Of a stretch of 64,000 bases of DNA, positions 8,378 through 16,569 are shown in pieces (position 1 is the first letter of the stretch; each line of letters begins with the position of its first letter). The position numbers and the translations under genes were made by a program. Origin of the DNA: a virus; the IMG/VR virus record IMGVR_UViG_3300025316_000590, positions 1 through 64,000 of that record; one strand, given 5' to 3'. Under the pieces are notes generated by a model. The model was given only the letters and a program-made list of their open reading frames with translations, was not told where the DNA came from and did no database searches.

Positions 8378-8881
8378 ATGCCAGAAGTAGCCGAATCAAC
8401 AACGAACACCAGCAGCCGCCGTCGCATCATCCGCGAGCAGCCGCAATACACTCCGCCGCCCCGCACGCCATATCCCGACGAGGCTGTCCTTGACGTCCTC
8501 CTCGCCGATATCGAGGACATCGCCACAGGTGATGGCCTGGCAAGCCGCACGGCGGAATTGGCCCGAGCCATCTGGGAAATGCAGGGCATCCTCCTGCGAC
8601 GCCGCTTCGGCGATCCCACGGTGGTGGGCAGCGTGCCCGAACCGGATCCGACCATTGTGAACAGGCTGCACGCGTTGGAACGCACCCTGGCCACTCTGCG
8701 TCGCCGGTCAACGGACACCTACGCAATTCAACAAACCGTCTCGCGAAATGGCGCACAGGCCCGCATTGAGACGGACGCTATGATCGTGATCATCGACTGC
8801 GGGGCACGCGTGGTGCGTGCCATGCGGGAAGCGGGCCTGCAAGCGCGTGTCACCGGCACGGCGGACGCCGAAGTTCAGTAA
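8378..8881 (+). CDS. Hypothetical head-region protein
   Basis: A 167-residue protein with a good ribosome site (TAGGAG). Residues 1-35 are Ser/Arg/Pro-rich and disordered-looking; the rest is helical, with a repeated-helix look (ELARAIWEMQGILLRRRFG, RLHALERTLATLRRR). Size and position between structural genes would suit a small terminase subunit, a head completion protein or a scaffold, but no diagnostic motif is seen. Confidence 0.55.
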   Translation: MPEVAESTTNTSSRRRIIREQPQYTPPPRTPYPDEAVLDVLLADIEDIATGDGLASRTAELARAIWEMQGILLRRRFGDPTVVGSVPEPDPTIVNRLHALERTLATLRRRSTDTYAIQQTVSRNGAQARIETDAMIVIIDCGARVVRAMREAGLQARVTGTADAEVQ

Positions 8882-8902
8882 ACCATACGGAGCACCATTA
8901 CA

Positions 8903-9970
8903 ATGGCCACATTGAAGACCTACCAGTCCAGCGAAATGCCGCCGCGGCGGAAGATTCGCTACTTCCAGTTCGCCCTGCTGCGAATGGCCCGCCTCATGTA
9001 CACTGGGCCGGGCACGACAGCGGGCTACATCTCGGCCACGCAGTACGCGGCCATCGACGCCTTCTACAAGAAGCCGTTTCGACGGGCGGTGCTGACGTCA
9101 GGCTCGGACCTTCTACCCTGGGCCAAGGCTGCCACACAGCCGGGCGGTGCGGGGCAGAACTACCGCATCGGCGACATCCTGACCCTGGTGCAGACCGGGG
9201 CGTCGGGCGGCAAGGTGGTGGTGGCCAGAATCAGCGCGACGGGCGGTGTGACCGCCGTCTTGCCCTTGGTTCCCGGTACGGGATACAAGGCGGGCTTCGC
9301 CACGACCACGGCTGTCAACTCCTCCGGTGCGGCCAGCAGCGGCACGGGTGCGGTCATCGGACTGCGGGCGGTCTACGGTACGGTGGTGGACGTCCTCGAT
9401 CAGGTGCGGGTTGACGTGCAGAACATCGCCGCAGGTCAGACCTCCCAGCTTTTCGGACCCAACGTTTCGCAGGGTGTCAGCGACGGCTACGGAGTGTCCG
9501 GTAACGCTCGCCAGCCTGGAACCTTGCTGACGACGGGCGGAAGTCTGGCTCAGTACAGCGAGGCTTACAACATCAAGGACTGGGGCAACCCCAACACCAC
9601 GATGCGGTGGTTGACCAGCATCACGGCCACGACCAGTATCGGTTCGCCCGGAGCCTACGCGGGCGGTACGTCCTACGTTCCTGGGATGCTTGCGACAAAC
9701 GGCAGCACCTACATGTGCTACCGGGCGATTACCGGCACAGCACCGACCGCCGCCGGCATCCCGAACGGTCTGGGTCTTACGGGTCTCATCGGTCCCTACA
9801 ACTTCTGTAAGATTCTTGGCATAGCCGCACCAGCAGCGGGCACCGATCCGTATTGGGTCATCCTGCCCAACGGCGGAACCAAGAACGCGGGCCAGCTACT
9901 GAACCCGATTGGAGTCACCATCGCGTCTATGGTTGGACGCACAGCAGCCGTGCTGCAGGGTATTGTCTAA
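8903..9970 (+). CDS. Probable virion structural protein
   Basis: A 355-residue Gly/Thr/Ala-rich protein, mostly beta-strand, with few charged residues after about residue 75. Residues 85-155 contain NYRIGDILTL, then a Gly-rich turn, then PGTGYKAGFATTTAV, a pattern I associate with beta-rich phage tail, fibre or decoration domains ('GTGY' type). It lacks the GHxFxGNQ signature that marks its neighbours. Its length and position would also suit a capsid protein, but I see no capsid-specific motif. It is expressed from a CGGAG site 12 bases before the ATG. Confidence 0.55.
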   Translation: MATLKTYQSSEMPPRRKIRYFQFALLRMARLMYTGPGTTAGYISATQYAAIDAFYKKPFRRAVLTSGSDLLPWAKAATQPGGAGQNYRIGDILTLVQTGASGGKVVVARISATGGVTAVLPLVPGTGYKAGFATTTAVNSSGAASSGTGAVIGLRAVYGTVVDVLDQVRVDVQNIAAGQTSQLFGPNVSQGVSDGYGVSGNARQPGTLLTTGGSLAQYSEAYNIKDWGNPNTTMRWLTSITATTSIGSPGAYAGGTSYVPGMLATNGSTYMCYRAITGTAPTAAGIPNGLGLTGLIGPYNFCKILGIAAPAAGTDPYWVILPNGGTKNAGQLLNPIGVTIASMVGRTAAVLQGIV

Positions 9971-9998
9971 TCAAATGATCTTACAAAGGAGAATCGTC

Positions 9999-11537
9999 AT
10001 GACGAGGATGTTCGATAACCGTCCGGTGGGTGACTGGGCCATGAGCCTGAGTAACCAGCTTTTCGGTACGAAGGAAATCAAGCTGGGCACGAGCAGCAAG
10101 CCGACGACGGATGTTCTCCTTCTGTCCCTTGGCTGCGGCGAGTTTGAAGTTCTTCGATTGGGCGATGTGACGGGACACGAGTTCCACGGGAACCAGTACG
10201 GGCCGGGCAGCATCCACGGTGCGAAGACCCGCGAGTTCCTGAACAACGACCTCAAGAAGGGCAACAACATCATCAGCGTCGCCCACCGTAAGGTCTTCTC
10301 CGCAGCCAACGGTGAACTGGTCAAGAAGCACCGTGGCATCGCAGCGGACGGCGGCGAGCATCCGAACAAGGGCAAGAAGACCGAGGAGCTGTACCCGCAG
10401 GGCGTCACCCGCGAAGCGGTCGGTCGTTTCCACGTCGGGTTCAATTACGAGAAGAACGTGCAGGCCCAGCAGGGCCGTGAGGGTCTCGATCAGGACTTCG
10501 AGAAGCAGCCCATGTGGGTCTCGAAGGCCCATCCCGAAGGTGCCGGCCAGCACGATGCCGACAACCCCCAGATCATCAAGCACGTCGATACCGGACGTGA
10601 ATACCTCCAGCTTCGTCCGCACACCGACGCCAAGGGCAACGTGCGACGCGAGCACGAGCAGTGGCGTGACAATGCCACGGGCCGCGTCCTGCCGGCGGAA
10701 GAGGTGAAGGAACTCAAGAAGAATCTCCTGCAAGGCGGCAACAGCAAGCCCAAGGCAGCGGAGCAGGGCGGCATCGAGAAGAAGATTCCCGTGCGGGCCA
10801 TCCCGCTAGAGGATATCTATTCCCTGCGGGCCAGCCGCGACAAGGGATGGAAGAAAATCAACCAGGCGTCCCACGATGAAGCCGCAGCCGCACCGGCAGC
10901 CCTGAGTCGCGGTGATCTGAAACTGGCCTTCGGCAAGAAGGGTGCCCCGAGCCGTGCGTCCATGAACGCCCTGATGGCCAAGCACGATGCCGACTGCGAC
11001 AAGTGGGACGCGAAGGGCGGTGGTCAGGACACCTCCCTGAGCCACGGCGACCTCGTTCTCGAACAGGCCGGGCACGCGTTCCACGGCAACCAGTACGCCG
11101 GTGGCGAGGCTGGTGCTGCGGTGGGAGCCCGTGCGGCGGCCAAGCGGATTGTCGAGCGTGCCCCAGGTGAAGGCAAGCCCGTTCTCCGCAGCGACGTCAA
11201 GCCGGCTGCCCGTCAGACCAAGAGTTACGGGCGGGCCGAGAAGAAGGTGGTGGCCGCCACATCGAATGAAGAGCATGAGCAGATGCGAATTCTGACCATG
11301 AACGACCGCGACTTGGCCACTCGCATCAACAAGATCAAGAACAAGGACAAACTGGAACGCTTCGTCGGTGCCCTTAAGCGGGCGGGAAAACACGACCTCG
11401 CCAAGGCCGCGGGTGAACGTTTGGTGTCCCTGAGCCGTGGCGAGAACCTGCCTCTGGTGTTCAGCCAGGGTGCATGGGTTCTGGAACGTCCCGCGACAGT
11501 GGTGATGGCCGAGCGTATGGCTGCTCTGGCGAAGTAA
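9999..11537 (+). CDS. Signature-bearing head/cargo protein, two copies
   Basis: A 512-residue protein from the ATG at 9999, which has AAAGGAG at good spacing; the longer in-frame start at 9909 lies inside the upstream gene. Signature copies are at residues 54-66 and, in a variant form missing one residue (LEQAGHAFHGNQ), at 354-365. Between them is a basic, folded-looking domain (about 70-290) that I cannot place. After residue 429 comes a roughly 47-residue helical module (MRILTMNDRDLATRINKIK) that recurs twice in the gene at 12087, so these proteins share parts. Confidence 0.65.
   Translation: MTRMFDNRPVGDWAMSLSNQLFGTKEIKLGTSSKPTTDVLLLSLGCGEFEVLRLGDVTGHEFHGNQYGPGSIHGAKTREFLNNDLKKGNNIISVAHRKVFSAANGELVKKHRGIAADGGEHPNKGKKTEELYPQGVTREAVGRFHVGFNYEKNVQAQQGREGLDQDFEKQPMWVSKAHPEGAGQHDADNPQIIKHVDTGREYLQLRPHTDAKGNVRREHEQWRDNATGRVLPAEEVKELKKNLLQGGNSKPKAAEQGGIEKKIPVRAIPLEDIYSLRASRDKGWKKINQASHDEAAAAPAALSRGDLKLAFGKKGAPSRASMNALMAKHDADCDKWDAKGGGQDTSLSHGDLVLEQAGHAFHGNQYAGGEAGAAVGARAAAKRIVERAPGEGKPVLRSDVKPAARQTKSYGRAEKKVVAATSNEEHEQMRILTMNDRDLATRINKIKNKDKLERFVGALKRAGKHDLAKAAGERLVSLSRGENLPLVFSQGAWVLERPATVVMAERMAALAK
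10158..10196 (+). repeat. GHxFxGNQ signature copy 5
   Basis: Encodes LGDVTGHEFHGNQ, followed by YG. Confidence 0.9.
11058..11093 (+). repeat. GHxFxGNQ signature copy 6 (variant)
   Basis: Encodes LEQAGHAFHGNQ. The LGDV part is replaced by LEQ and one residue is missing, while AGHxFHGNQY is intact. This suggests the GHxFxGNQ half is the constrained part. Confidence 0.8.
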
Positions 11538-11555
11538 ATATCAAAGGAGACCGCC

Positions 11556-12077
11556 GTGCAGAATTACATCGTCGATCTATTCTTGAGCCAGCCGTCGCTC
11601 GTTCTGGGCGACGTGGCGGGTCACGCGTTTCACGGCAATCAGTATACTGCATCAGCCGAGACCGCGTCGTCCGAGGCCAACGCTAAGACCAGAGCACTGA
11701 ACGGTGCTATGGGTGCCAAGAATCATGCGGACATGGCCCAGGCCAAGGCAGACGAGGCTAAGGGTCATCTCGCCAAAGGCAAGTTCGGCAAGGCCGTTGT
11801 GGCTTACCGTTCCGCAGCAAAATATCATAAGAAGGCGTGGCTGGAGCACGAGGATACTTACAATCACGTCGACTACCGCGACGTAACTCGTGACGGTGAA
11901 GCCGCCAGTGCCCAGATGAAGGCCAAGGCAGCCAACGAGGCTGCCGCCAAATCCATCGAGGCCGATCATCCTGAAGCCAAGTCCAAGCCGCGACGCGTTA
12001 GTGCTCGGGAGCAAGCCAACTTGGATGCCGGCCTGAAGAAGGTGCGGGGAGACCTGGGCGGCGTATATTACGAATAA
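11556..12077 (+). CDS. Signature-bearing small head/cargo protein
   Basis: A 173-residue protein starting with GTG, preceded by AAAGGAG at 6-base spacing. The leader MQNYIVDLFLSQPS runs straight into the signature (residues 17-29); an Ala/Lys/His-rich helical domain follows. The leader is nearly identical to that of the next gene (MQNFIVDMFLSLPV) and close to that of the gene at 15046, so leader and signature look like one exchangeable N-terminal cassette. Confidence 0.65.
   Translation: MQNYIVDLFLSQPSLVLGDVAGHAFHGNQYTASAETASSEANAKTRALNGAMGAKNHADMAQAKADEAKGHLAKGKFGKAVVAYRSAAKYHKKAWLEHEDTYNHVDYRDVTRDGEAASAQMKAKAANEAAAKSIEADHPEAKSKPRRVSAREQANLDAGLKKVRGDLGGVYYE
11604..11642 (+). repeat. GHxFxGNQ signature copy 7
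   Basis: Encodes LGDVAGHAFHGNQ, followed by YT, close behind the natural N-terminus. Confidence 0.9.
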
Positions 12078-12086
12078 GGTGGTATC

Positions 12087-14549
12087 ATGCAGAACTTCAT
12101 CGTCGATATGTTTCTCAGCCTTCCGGTTAGCGGCAAGGCTATTTCTCTGGGCGGCGACCAGGCCCGCGACGAGAACGGTCGCTGGGCCGCTGTAGGTAAG
12201 GCTCGCGACACCGTCGAACGCCTGAAGCGTGTAGCGGACAAACGGGGCGTCGATACCCATGACGATGACGAGGTAACGGCGTCCTCAGATGATGCCCAGA
12301 AGGCCAGCAGCAAGTGCGGCCCGAAGTGCAACAGCAGCGATCACGACACCGCCTCCAACGCACACGGTGCGGCCCAGGACTACGCTGAGAAGATGGCGGC
12401 CAAATACAGTCAGTCAGCCGAGGACGGCCCCACGGACGGCCCGCTACGCGGCAGGGAGTATAACCGTGCCGATAGTCGCGAGGCATCCGAGCACGGCGCG
12501 AACCACCAGGACATGCACGAGAAGCTTTCTGCGGCCTACAGTGCGTTAGCCCGTGCCCACGAAGACGCCGCCGTTGATCACGACGACAAGTCGTCCACGG
12601 GCAAGCTTTCCCGCGGCCTTGACCTTGAGCTTGGTGATCTTGCGGGTCATCCTTTCCACGGTAACCAGTGGTCGGGCGGTGCGGGCGGAGCAAAGTTGGC
12701 TCCGGATAACGGCGGTGGATCCGGCGGTGCCGCCCCACGAGCCAAGTACCGAATGCCGGATCATGACGATCTACGCAACCGCATGGGCGAGCGTGCCTAT
12801 GAGAAGGCGATGGACCATGAGTACAAGCGTCTCAGGACGATGGACGACGCCGCCCTGGAACGTCGCATCGGCAAGATCAAAGATCCCGACAAGATGGCCA
12901 TGTTCGCCCTGGCCCTGGAAAACGAGAATCACCACCGCATGGCGGCGAAGGCTTACGACGCTCACAAGGCCATGTGGCAGGCTGCCAACCCAGCACCAGT
13001 GGCACCGCCTGCCCCGGTTGCTCCGCCACCGGCTGCCAAACCGCAACTGAGCACGACCGACGAGGCGATGTCGCGGCGGGTGCAGGCCGCCGATAAGGCA
13101 GCCGCCGACGCGAACCGTGCTCGCATTGGTGTGCGGCAGGCTGCTGATCGCCCCACACCCGCAGGCAAAATGCCCGCCAAGATCGCCCGTGACTTTGGTG
13201 GTGTACCCAATCCCCGTATTCGTGAACGGCAGCAGCGTATCGAACGTGAGAACCGCCGCGACCGTGAGCTTCAGGGTCGGCGACGTGACGCCAAGGATCA
13301 GAAAGCATGGGATCATGAAAAGATGCGAATTCGCTCGATGGACGAGAAAGCCCTCATCCGCCGCGTCAACAAGATCGGCCACAAGGACAAGCTGAAGATG
13401 TTCGGCGACGCCCTTGAGGATGAGAACTATCATGCCCTCGCGGCTTTGGCTCGTCAGCGTGCTTTGACCCTGAGCAGCGGGCGGAACTTCGAGGTGATGC
13501 TGTCGGGGCGAGTGTTGGTGCTGGGCGAAGTGGGTGCTTTGGTTCTGGGCGATACCCCAGGCCATCCATTCCGCGGCAACCAGTTCTCGCCGGGCGGTGA
13601 GGAGCACGCCGATAAGGTCGGCAAGCTGCATCCGTCGCTCGCGGGCGATAAGAATCATGCCCAGAAGCAGGCAGAGTCACTCGGCATCCAGAAGCCAAAC
13701 TTCGCCGGTCAGGGCGTTCACCTGGGGCACGTCAACAACCCGCATTACAACACCATCGTGGACAACGGGTTCCATTACAGCCACTCGACCGGCATCGGAA
13801 CCGGCAATGCTGGAAACGATCCATACGTTCATCATACTTACACCAGCGACAAGAACCCTGACCTGCACGTTGGTGTTGACGCCCGCAACAACAAATGGGA
13901 CGTGAGCACAAGTGGATCCGGTCGCCAGACGACCGGCAGCAGTTCGGGCGATCTGGCCCGCGTTCTGAGGCGTCGTAACGCGGCCATCGACACCGGCATT
14001 GCCGGCCCGAAGCCTGGGCCGCTGACGAGTGCCATCGATACGGGCATTGCCCCGCAGCGGCCCGGTCCCCTGACGAGTGCCATCGATCCTGGTGGAATCG
14101 CGGGTCGTACTCCGAAGCATACGGATCCGATTTATCGCGACCAGCAGAAGATGCCGAAGTACAACGGCACGGTGAGCCCTCTGACCGCAGGCTATAACGA
14201 TGCCGGCAAGATTCTGCGACAGCGGATGCCTGGAGCGTCGAAGGCAGACCACGTGGCCCACGGCGACGTTCACTTCTCCAACGCCAAGGCGATGGAAGCC
14301 AAGCATACGGCCCTGGTCGACAAAACGGTCAAGAAGATGGGTGGTGACCCGAAGCTTCCCACGGCCCTCCAGCAGGACAAGTTCGGCCCGCCGATCAGCG
14401 GTGTGGTCAGCGAAAAGTTTCCAGACAAGGTCAAGAGCAAGCTGCGAGACCTCGCTCAGGGTGCTTCGGCATCGAAATCTGCAGCGATGGCCCACTACGC
14501 GGCAGCGGGCAAGAAGCTCGATACAGCCCGAGCCAAACTTCACGAGTAA
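12087..14549 (+). CDS. Large modular head/cargo protein, two signatures
   Basis: An 820-residue protein preceded by AAGGTGG. In order: leader (1-15), a DQARDENGRWA peptide (about 24-34), an Ala/His-rich helical block, signature copy 8 (182-194) followed by the linker GGAKLAPDNGGGSGG, a helical module HEYKRLRTMDDAALERRIGK (about 245), a Pro/Ala linker, a second copy of that module (about 410), signature copy 9 (487-499), and a C-terminal domain (about 510-810) with His/Gly-rich sequence and two near-repeats of the form AIDTGIA.PGPLTS (about 630-665). No catalytic signature is recognised. Confidence 0.65.
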   Translation: MQNFIVDMFLSLPVSGKAISLGGDQARDENGRWAAVGKARDTVERLKRVADKRGVDTHDDDEVTASSDDAQKASSKCGPKCNSSDHDTASNAHGAAQDYAEKMAAKYSQSAEDGPTDGPLRGREYNRADSREASEHGANHQDMHEKLSAAYSALARAHEDAAVDHDDKSSTGKLSRGLDLELGDLAGHPFHGNQWSGGAGGAKLAPDNGGGSGGAAPRAKYRMPDHDDLRNRMGERAYEKAMDHEYKRLRTMDDAALERRIGKIKDPDKMAMFALALENENHHRMAAKAYDAHKAMWQAANPAPVAPPAPVAPPPAAKPQLSTTDEAMSRRVQAADKAAADANRARIGVRQAADRPTPAGKMPAKIARDFGGVPNPRIRERQQRIERENRRDRELQGRRRDAKDQKAWDHEKMRIRSMDEKALIRRVNKIGHKDKLKMFGDALEDENYHALAALARQRALTLSSGRNFEVMLSGRVLVLGEVGALVLGDTPGHPFRGNQFSPGGEEHADKVGKLHPSLAGDKNHAQKQAESLGIQKPNFAGQGVHLGHVNNPHYNTIVDNGFHYSHSTGIGTGNAGNDPYVHHTYTSDKNPDLHVGVDARNNKWDVSTSGSGRQTTGSSSGDLARVLRRRNAAIDTGIAGPKPGPLTSAIDTGIAPQRPGPLTSAIDPGGIAGRTPKHTDPIYRDQQKMPKYNGTVSPLTAGYNDAGKILRQRMPGASKADHVAHGDVHFSNAKAMEAKHTALVDKTVKKMGGDPKLPTALQQDKFGPPISGVVSEKFPDKVKSKLRDLAQGASASKSAAMAHYAAAGKKLDTARAKLHE
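12630..12668 (+). repeat. GHxFxGNQ signature copy 8
   Basis: Encodes LGDLAGHPFHGNQ, followed by WSGG and the KLAPDNGGG linker. Confidence 0.9.
13545..13583 (+). repeat. GHxFxGNQ signature copy 9
   Basis: Encodes LGDTPGHPFRGNQ, followed by FSPGG. Confidence 0.9.
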
Positions 14550-14561
14550 GGAGATCATACG

Positions 14562-15044
14562 ATGCCCGGAATTACGCAACCAGCTACTCAGGTAGCTCAG
14601 AATCTACAATCGGGTGTGTTTCAGCCGAACGCTGACGGTCGGTTCGTTCCGCCTCCCGGCTATATCTTCACGCGTGAGCACGAGAATCACACCATGCGGA
14701 ATGCCGCGACAGGCGTGCCACTTTCCGCCACGGTGAACGCCATGTCGGTTCGTGGCATGGCCGCCGTTGTGCCGCCTGCGGCAAGCACGCTTATTACGGC
14801 ATGCACTGGATGGTCTGCGCCAGCGGCGTCGTTACAGGCCACGCTACAAGCAGTCTTGATTGCAGCATCAGGTTCGGGCGTGTTCATGGCCTACAATGCT
14901 ACCGCAAGTGCATCTTCAGTGCCTGTGCCGACAAACGGCATAATGATTCCGATCAATTACGGCGATCTCATCTTGATGAAGTTTTACGGTAACGCATCTG
15001 CGACTGTGAGTATTATCATGCTCGGCTTCGTGCCGCCTATTTAA
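14562..15044 (+). CDS. Probable small virion protein
   Basis: A 160-residue protein preceded by AAGGAG. It is low in charge and rich in Ala, Ser, Val and Thr, with a beta-like C-terminal half ending MLGFVPPI. The N-terminal part contains ADGRFVPPPGYIFTREHENH. Composition suits a head decoration or tail-associated protein; no family is recognised. Confidence 0.5.
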   Translation: MPGITQPATQVAQNLQSGVFQPNADGRFVPPPGYIFTREHENHTMRNAATGVPLSATVNAMSVRGMAAVVPPAASTLITACTGWSAPAASLQATLQAVLIAASGSGVFMAYNATASASSVPVPTNGIMIPINYGDLILMKFYGNASATVSIIMLGFVPPI

Positions 15045-15045
15045 T

Positions 15046-16032
15046 ATGTCCATTATTGTCGATCTATTCCTGAGCCTCGATATCCGTCGCACCGAACGCC
15101 ACATGCGGGCGTTGTGTTTGGCTGGTGATCCCGACCAGGCTCGCGACGATCATGGCCGTTGGGCTCGCATCGAGGCGGCCATATCCACGGCCCGCGAAGG
15201 AATGACCGCAGCTCTAGCCAACGGCAAGCCCAAGGGCAGTTTCCTCAAGGAACCTGAGAAGATTCACGATACGGTGCGTCATGCATCAGCGGTTGCGTCA
15301 GCTTCTGGATCGGTTAAGGATCATAAGGCGGCAGCCAAAGCCGCCAAGTCGGCGGCCAATAAGGTCGAAGTGCTGGCTGGGGATCACGCTCGTGCTGGCA
15401 ACAAGGTCGAGGCCCAAGCATCCCTAGCGGCAGTGAAAGCCTACAAAGACTTGGCTCGGCATCACGCAGCCACAGCCGTGGCCGGTGGGGAAAGCAGCCC
15501 CCACGGTGCGTTGATGACCAACAGCCCCGTGCGTCGTCGCATCGATAATCAGCCACTGGCGGAGGCTGCTCCCGCTGCTCCACCTGAGCCGCAGCCCGAT
15601 ATCGAATACGAGAAACGACCGGACTATGGTGTGATGTCCGAAGACCAGATGATGGATTTGCCTCTAACTGATCTGGATAAGTACGGTAAGGGCTATCAGG
15701 GATCCATGCCATTCCGAGGCGACGAGGTGAAAGAAGCCCTGGACAAGTTGGGTAGCAAGTCGGACAATGCTCGTGCGTTGCAGAAGGATTTCGACGCCGG
15801 CAAAACGACCGACATTGAAAACCTCATGAACATGCACGCGGATGCCTTGGCGGGCATCAAAGAAGTGACTACACTGCTAAAGCCTTACTCAGGTGGCGTG
15901 CGGTGGAATCGTATGTCGGACGACGCCGACTACCACGAGACGCAGCTACGCAAACTTGAGGAAAAAGCGGGTCCGAAATCACCCCGCAGCACCTGCCCGT
16001 CAGGCAATCCGAATATGTGGTGCAGCCGATAA
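15046..16032 (+). CDS. Leader-bearing cargo-type protein lacking the GNQ signature
   Basis: A 328-residue protein starting one base after the upstream stop, so probably translated by re-initiation. The leader MSIIVDLFLSLDI matches the leaders of the genes at 11556 and 12087, and a DQARDDHGRWARI peptide near residue 30 replaces the GNQ signature. An Ala/Lys-rich helical region follows (about 45-155), then an acidic region (YEKRPDYGVMSEDQMMDLP) and a C-terminal helical part ending in two cysteines. Function unknown. Confidence 0.6.
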   Translation: MSIIVDLFLSLDIRRTERHMRALCLAGDPDQARDDHGRWARIEAAISTAREGMTAALANGKPKGSFLKEPEKIHDTVRHASAVASASGSVKDHKAAAKAAKSAANKVEVLAGDHARAGNKVEAQASLAAVKAYKDLARHHAATAVAGGESSPHGALMTNSPVRRRIDNQPLAEAAPAAPPEPQPDIEYEKRPDYGVMSEDQMMDLPLTDLDKYGKGYQGSMPFRGDEVKEALDKLGSKSDNARALQKDFDAGKTTDIENLMNMHADALAGIKEVTTLLKPYSGGVRWNRMSDDADYHETQLRKLEEKAGPKSPRSTCPSGNPNMWCSR

Positions 16033-16050
16033 TCCTATTTGAAGGTCATC

Positions 16051-16551
16051 ATGAATCGCCGAAGTTTTCTACAGCGAGCCTCCGCATTCTTTGCGGCGGT
16101 CGTAGCAGGGCCGAAGGCCCTGTTTTCGTCAGCTACCAAACCGAAGCTGGAACTAACCAAGGACGCAGAGTTTGAGGTCTACCTGGACCTCGACTATGTT
16201 CCTTCGAGTCTGTTGTATACCTACGGCAGCGTGAATGCCGTCCAGTTCAAGGACTGGTCAGCGGGAACCCTGTGGGCCAAGGCTTATAAGGTGGACAGAA
16301 TCCTGACGCCTGAGCAGGAGCCGTCATTTAGTATCAGCATACTGATGGCCTACCGCAAGGATGGCTGGAACCGAGTCTTTGCGTGCGACACTCCGGAGTT
16401 CTGGGACGCATTCGACCGCGGTGACGATCTTCCGCCGGCTCAGGGACGGTGGATTAACGCACCGCTGTACGCCAAGGCGTCGTTCGCCTGGCTGGAGAAC
16501 GCGTCGATCAGCCCGTACATCGATGCTCCGAAGTCACGCAGCCGCGGCTAG
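16051..16551 (+). CDS. Protein with Tat-like N-terminal signal
   Basis: A 166-residue protein; the ATG at 16051 follows GAAGGT, and an in-frame TTG at 16039 is the alternative. The N-terminus MNRRSFLQRASAFFAAVV has a twin-arginine motif (RRSFLQ) followed by a moderately hydrophobic stretch and a likely cleavage region near residues 20-30, as in Tat export signals. The mature part is beta-rich and Trp/Tyr-rich. An exported folded protein immediately upstream of the terminase is unusual. It could instead be a structural protein with a fortuitous RR motif. Confidence 0.5.
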   Translation: MNRRSFLQRASAFFAAVVAGPKALFSSATKPKLELTKDAEFEVYLDLDYVPSSLLYTYGSVNAVQFKDWSAGTLWAKAYKVDRILTPEQEPSFSISILMAYRKDGWNRVFACDTPEFWDAFDRGDDLPPAQGRWINAPLYAKASFAWLENASISPYIDAPKSRSRG

Positions 16552-16569
16552 AACCGCAGGAGGTTCACC

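Noticed and set aside
8903-9970. Firm call as major capsid protein
   Set aside because: Length and position would fit, but no capsid-fold hallmark is visible and the repeat-like Gly/Thr-rich strands also suit tail or decoration proteins.
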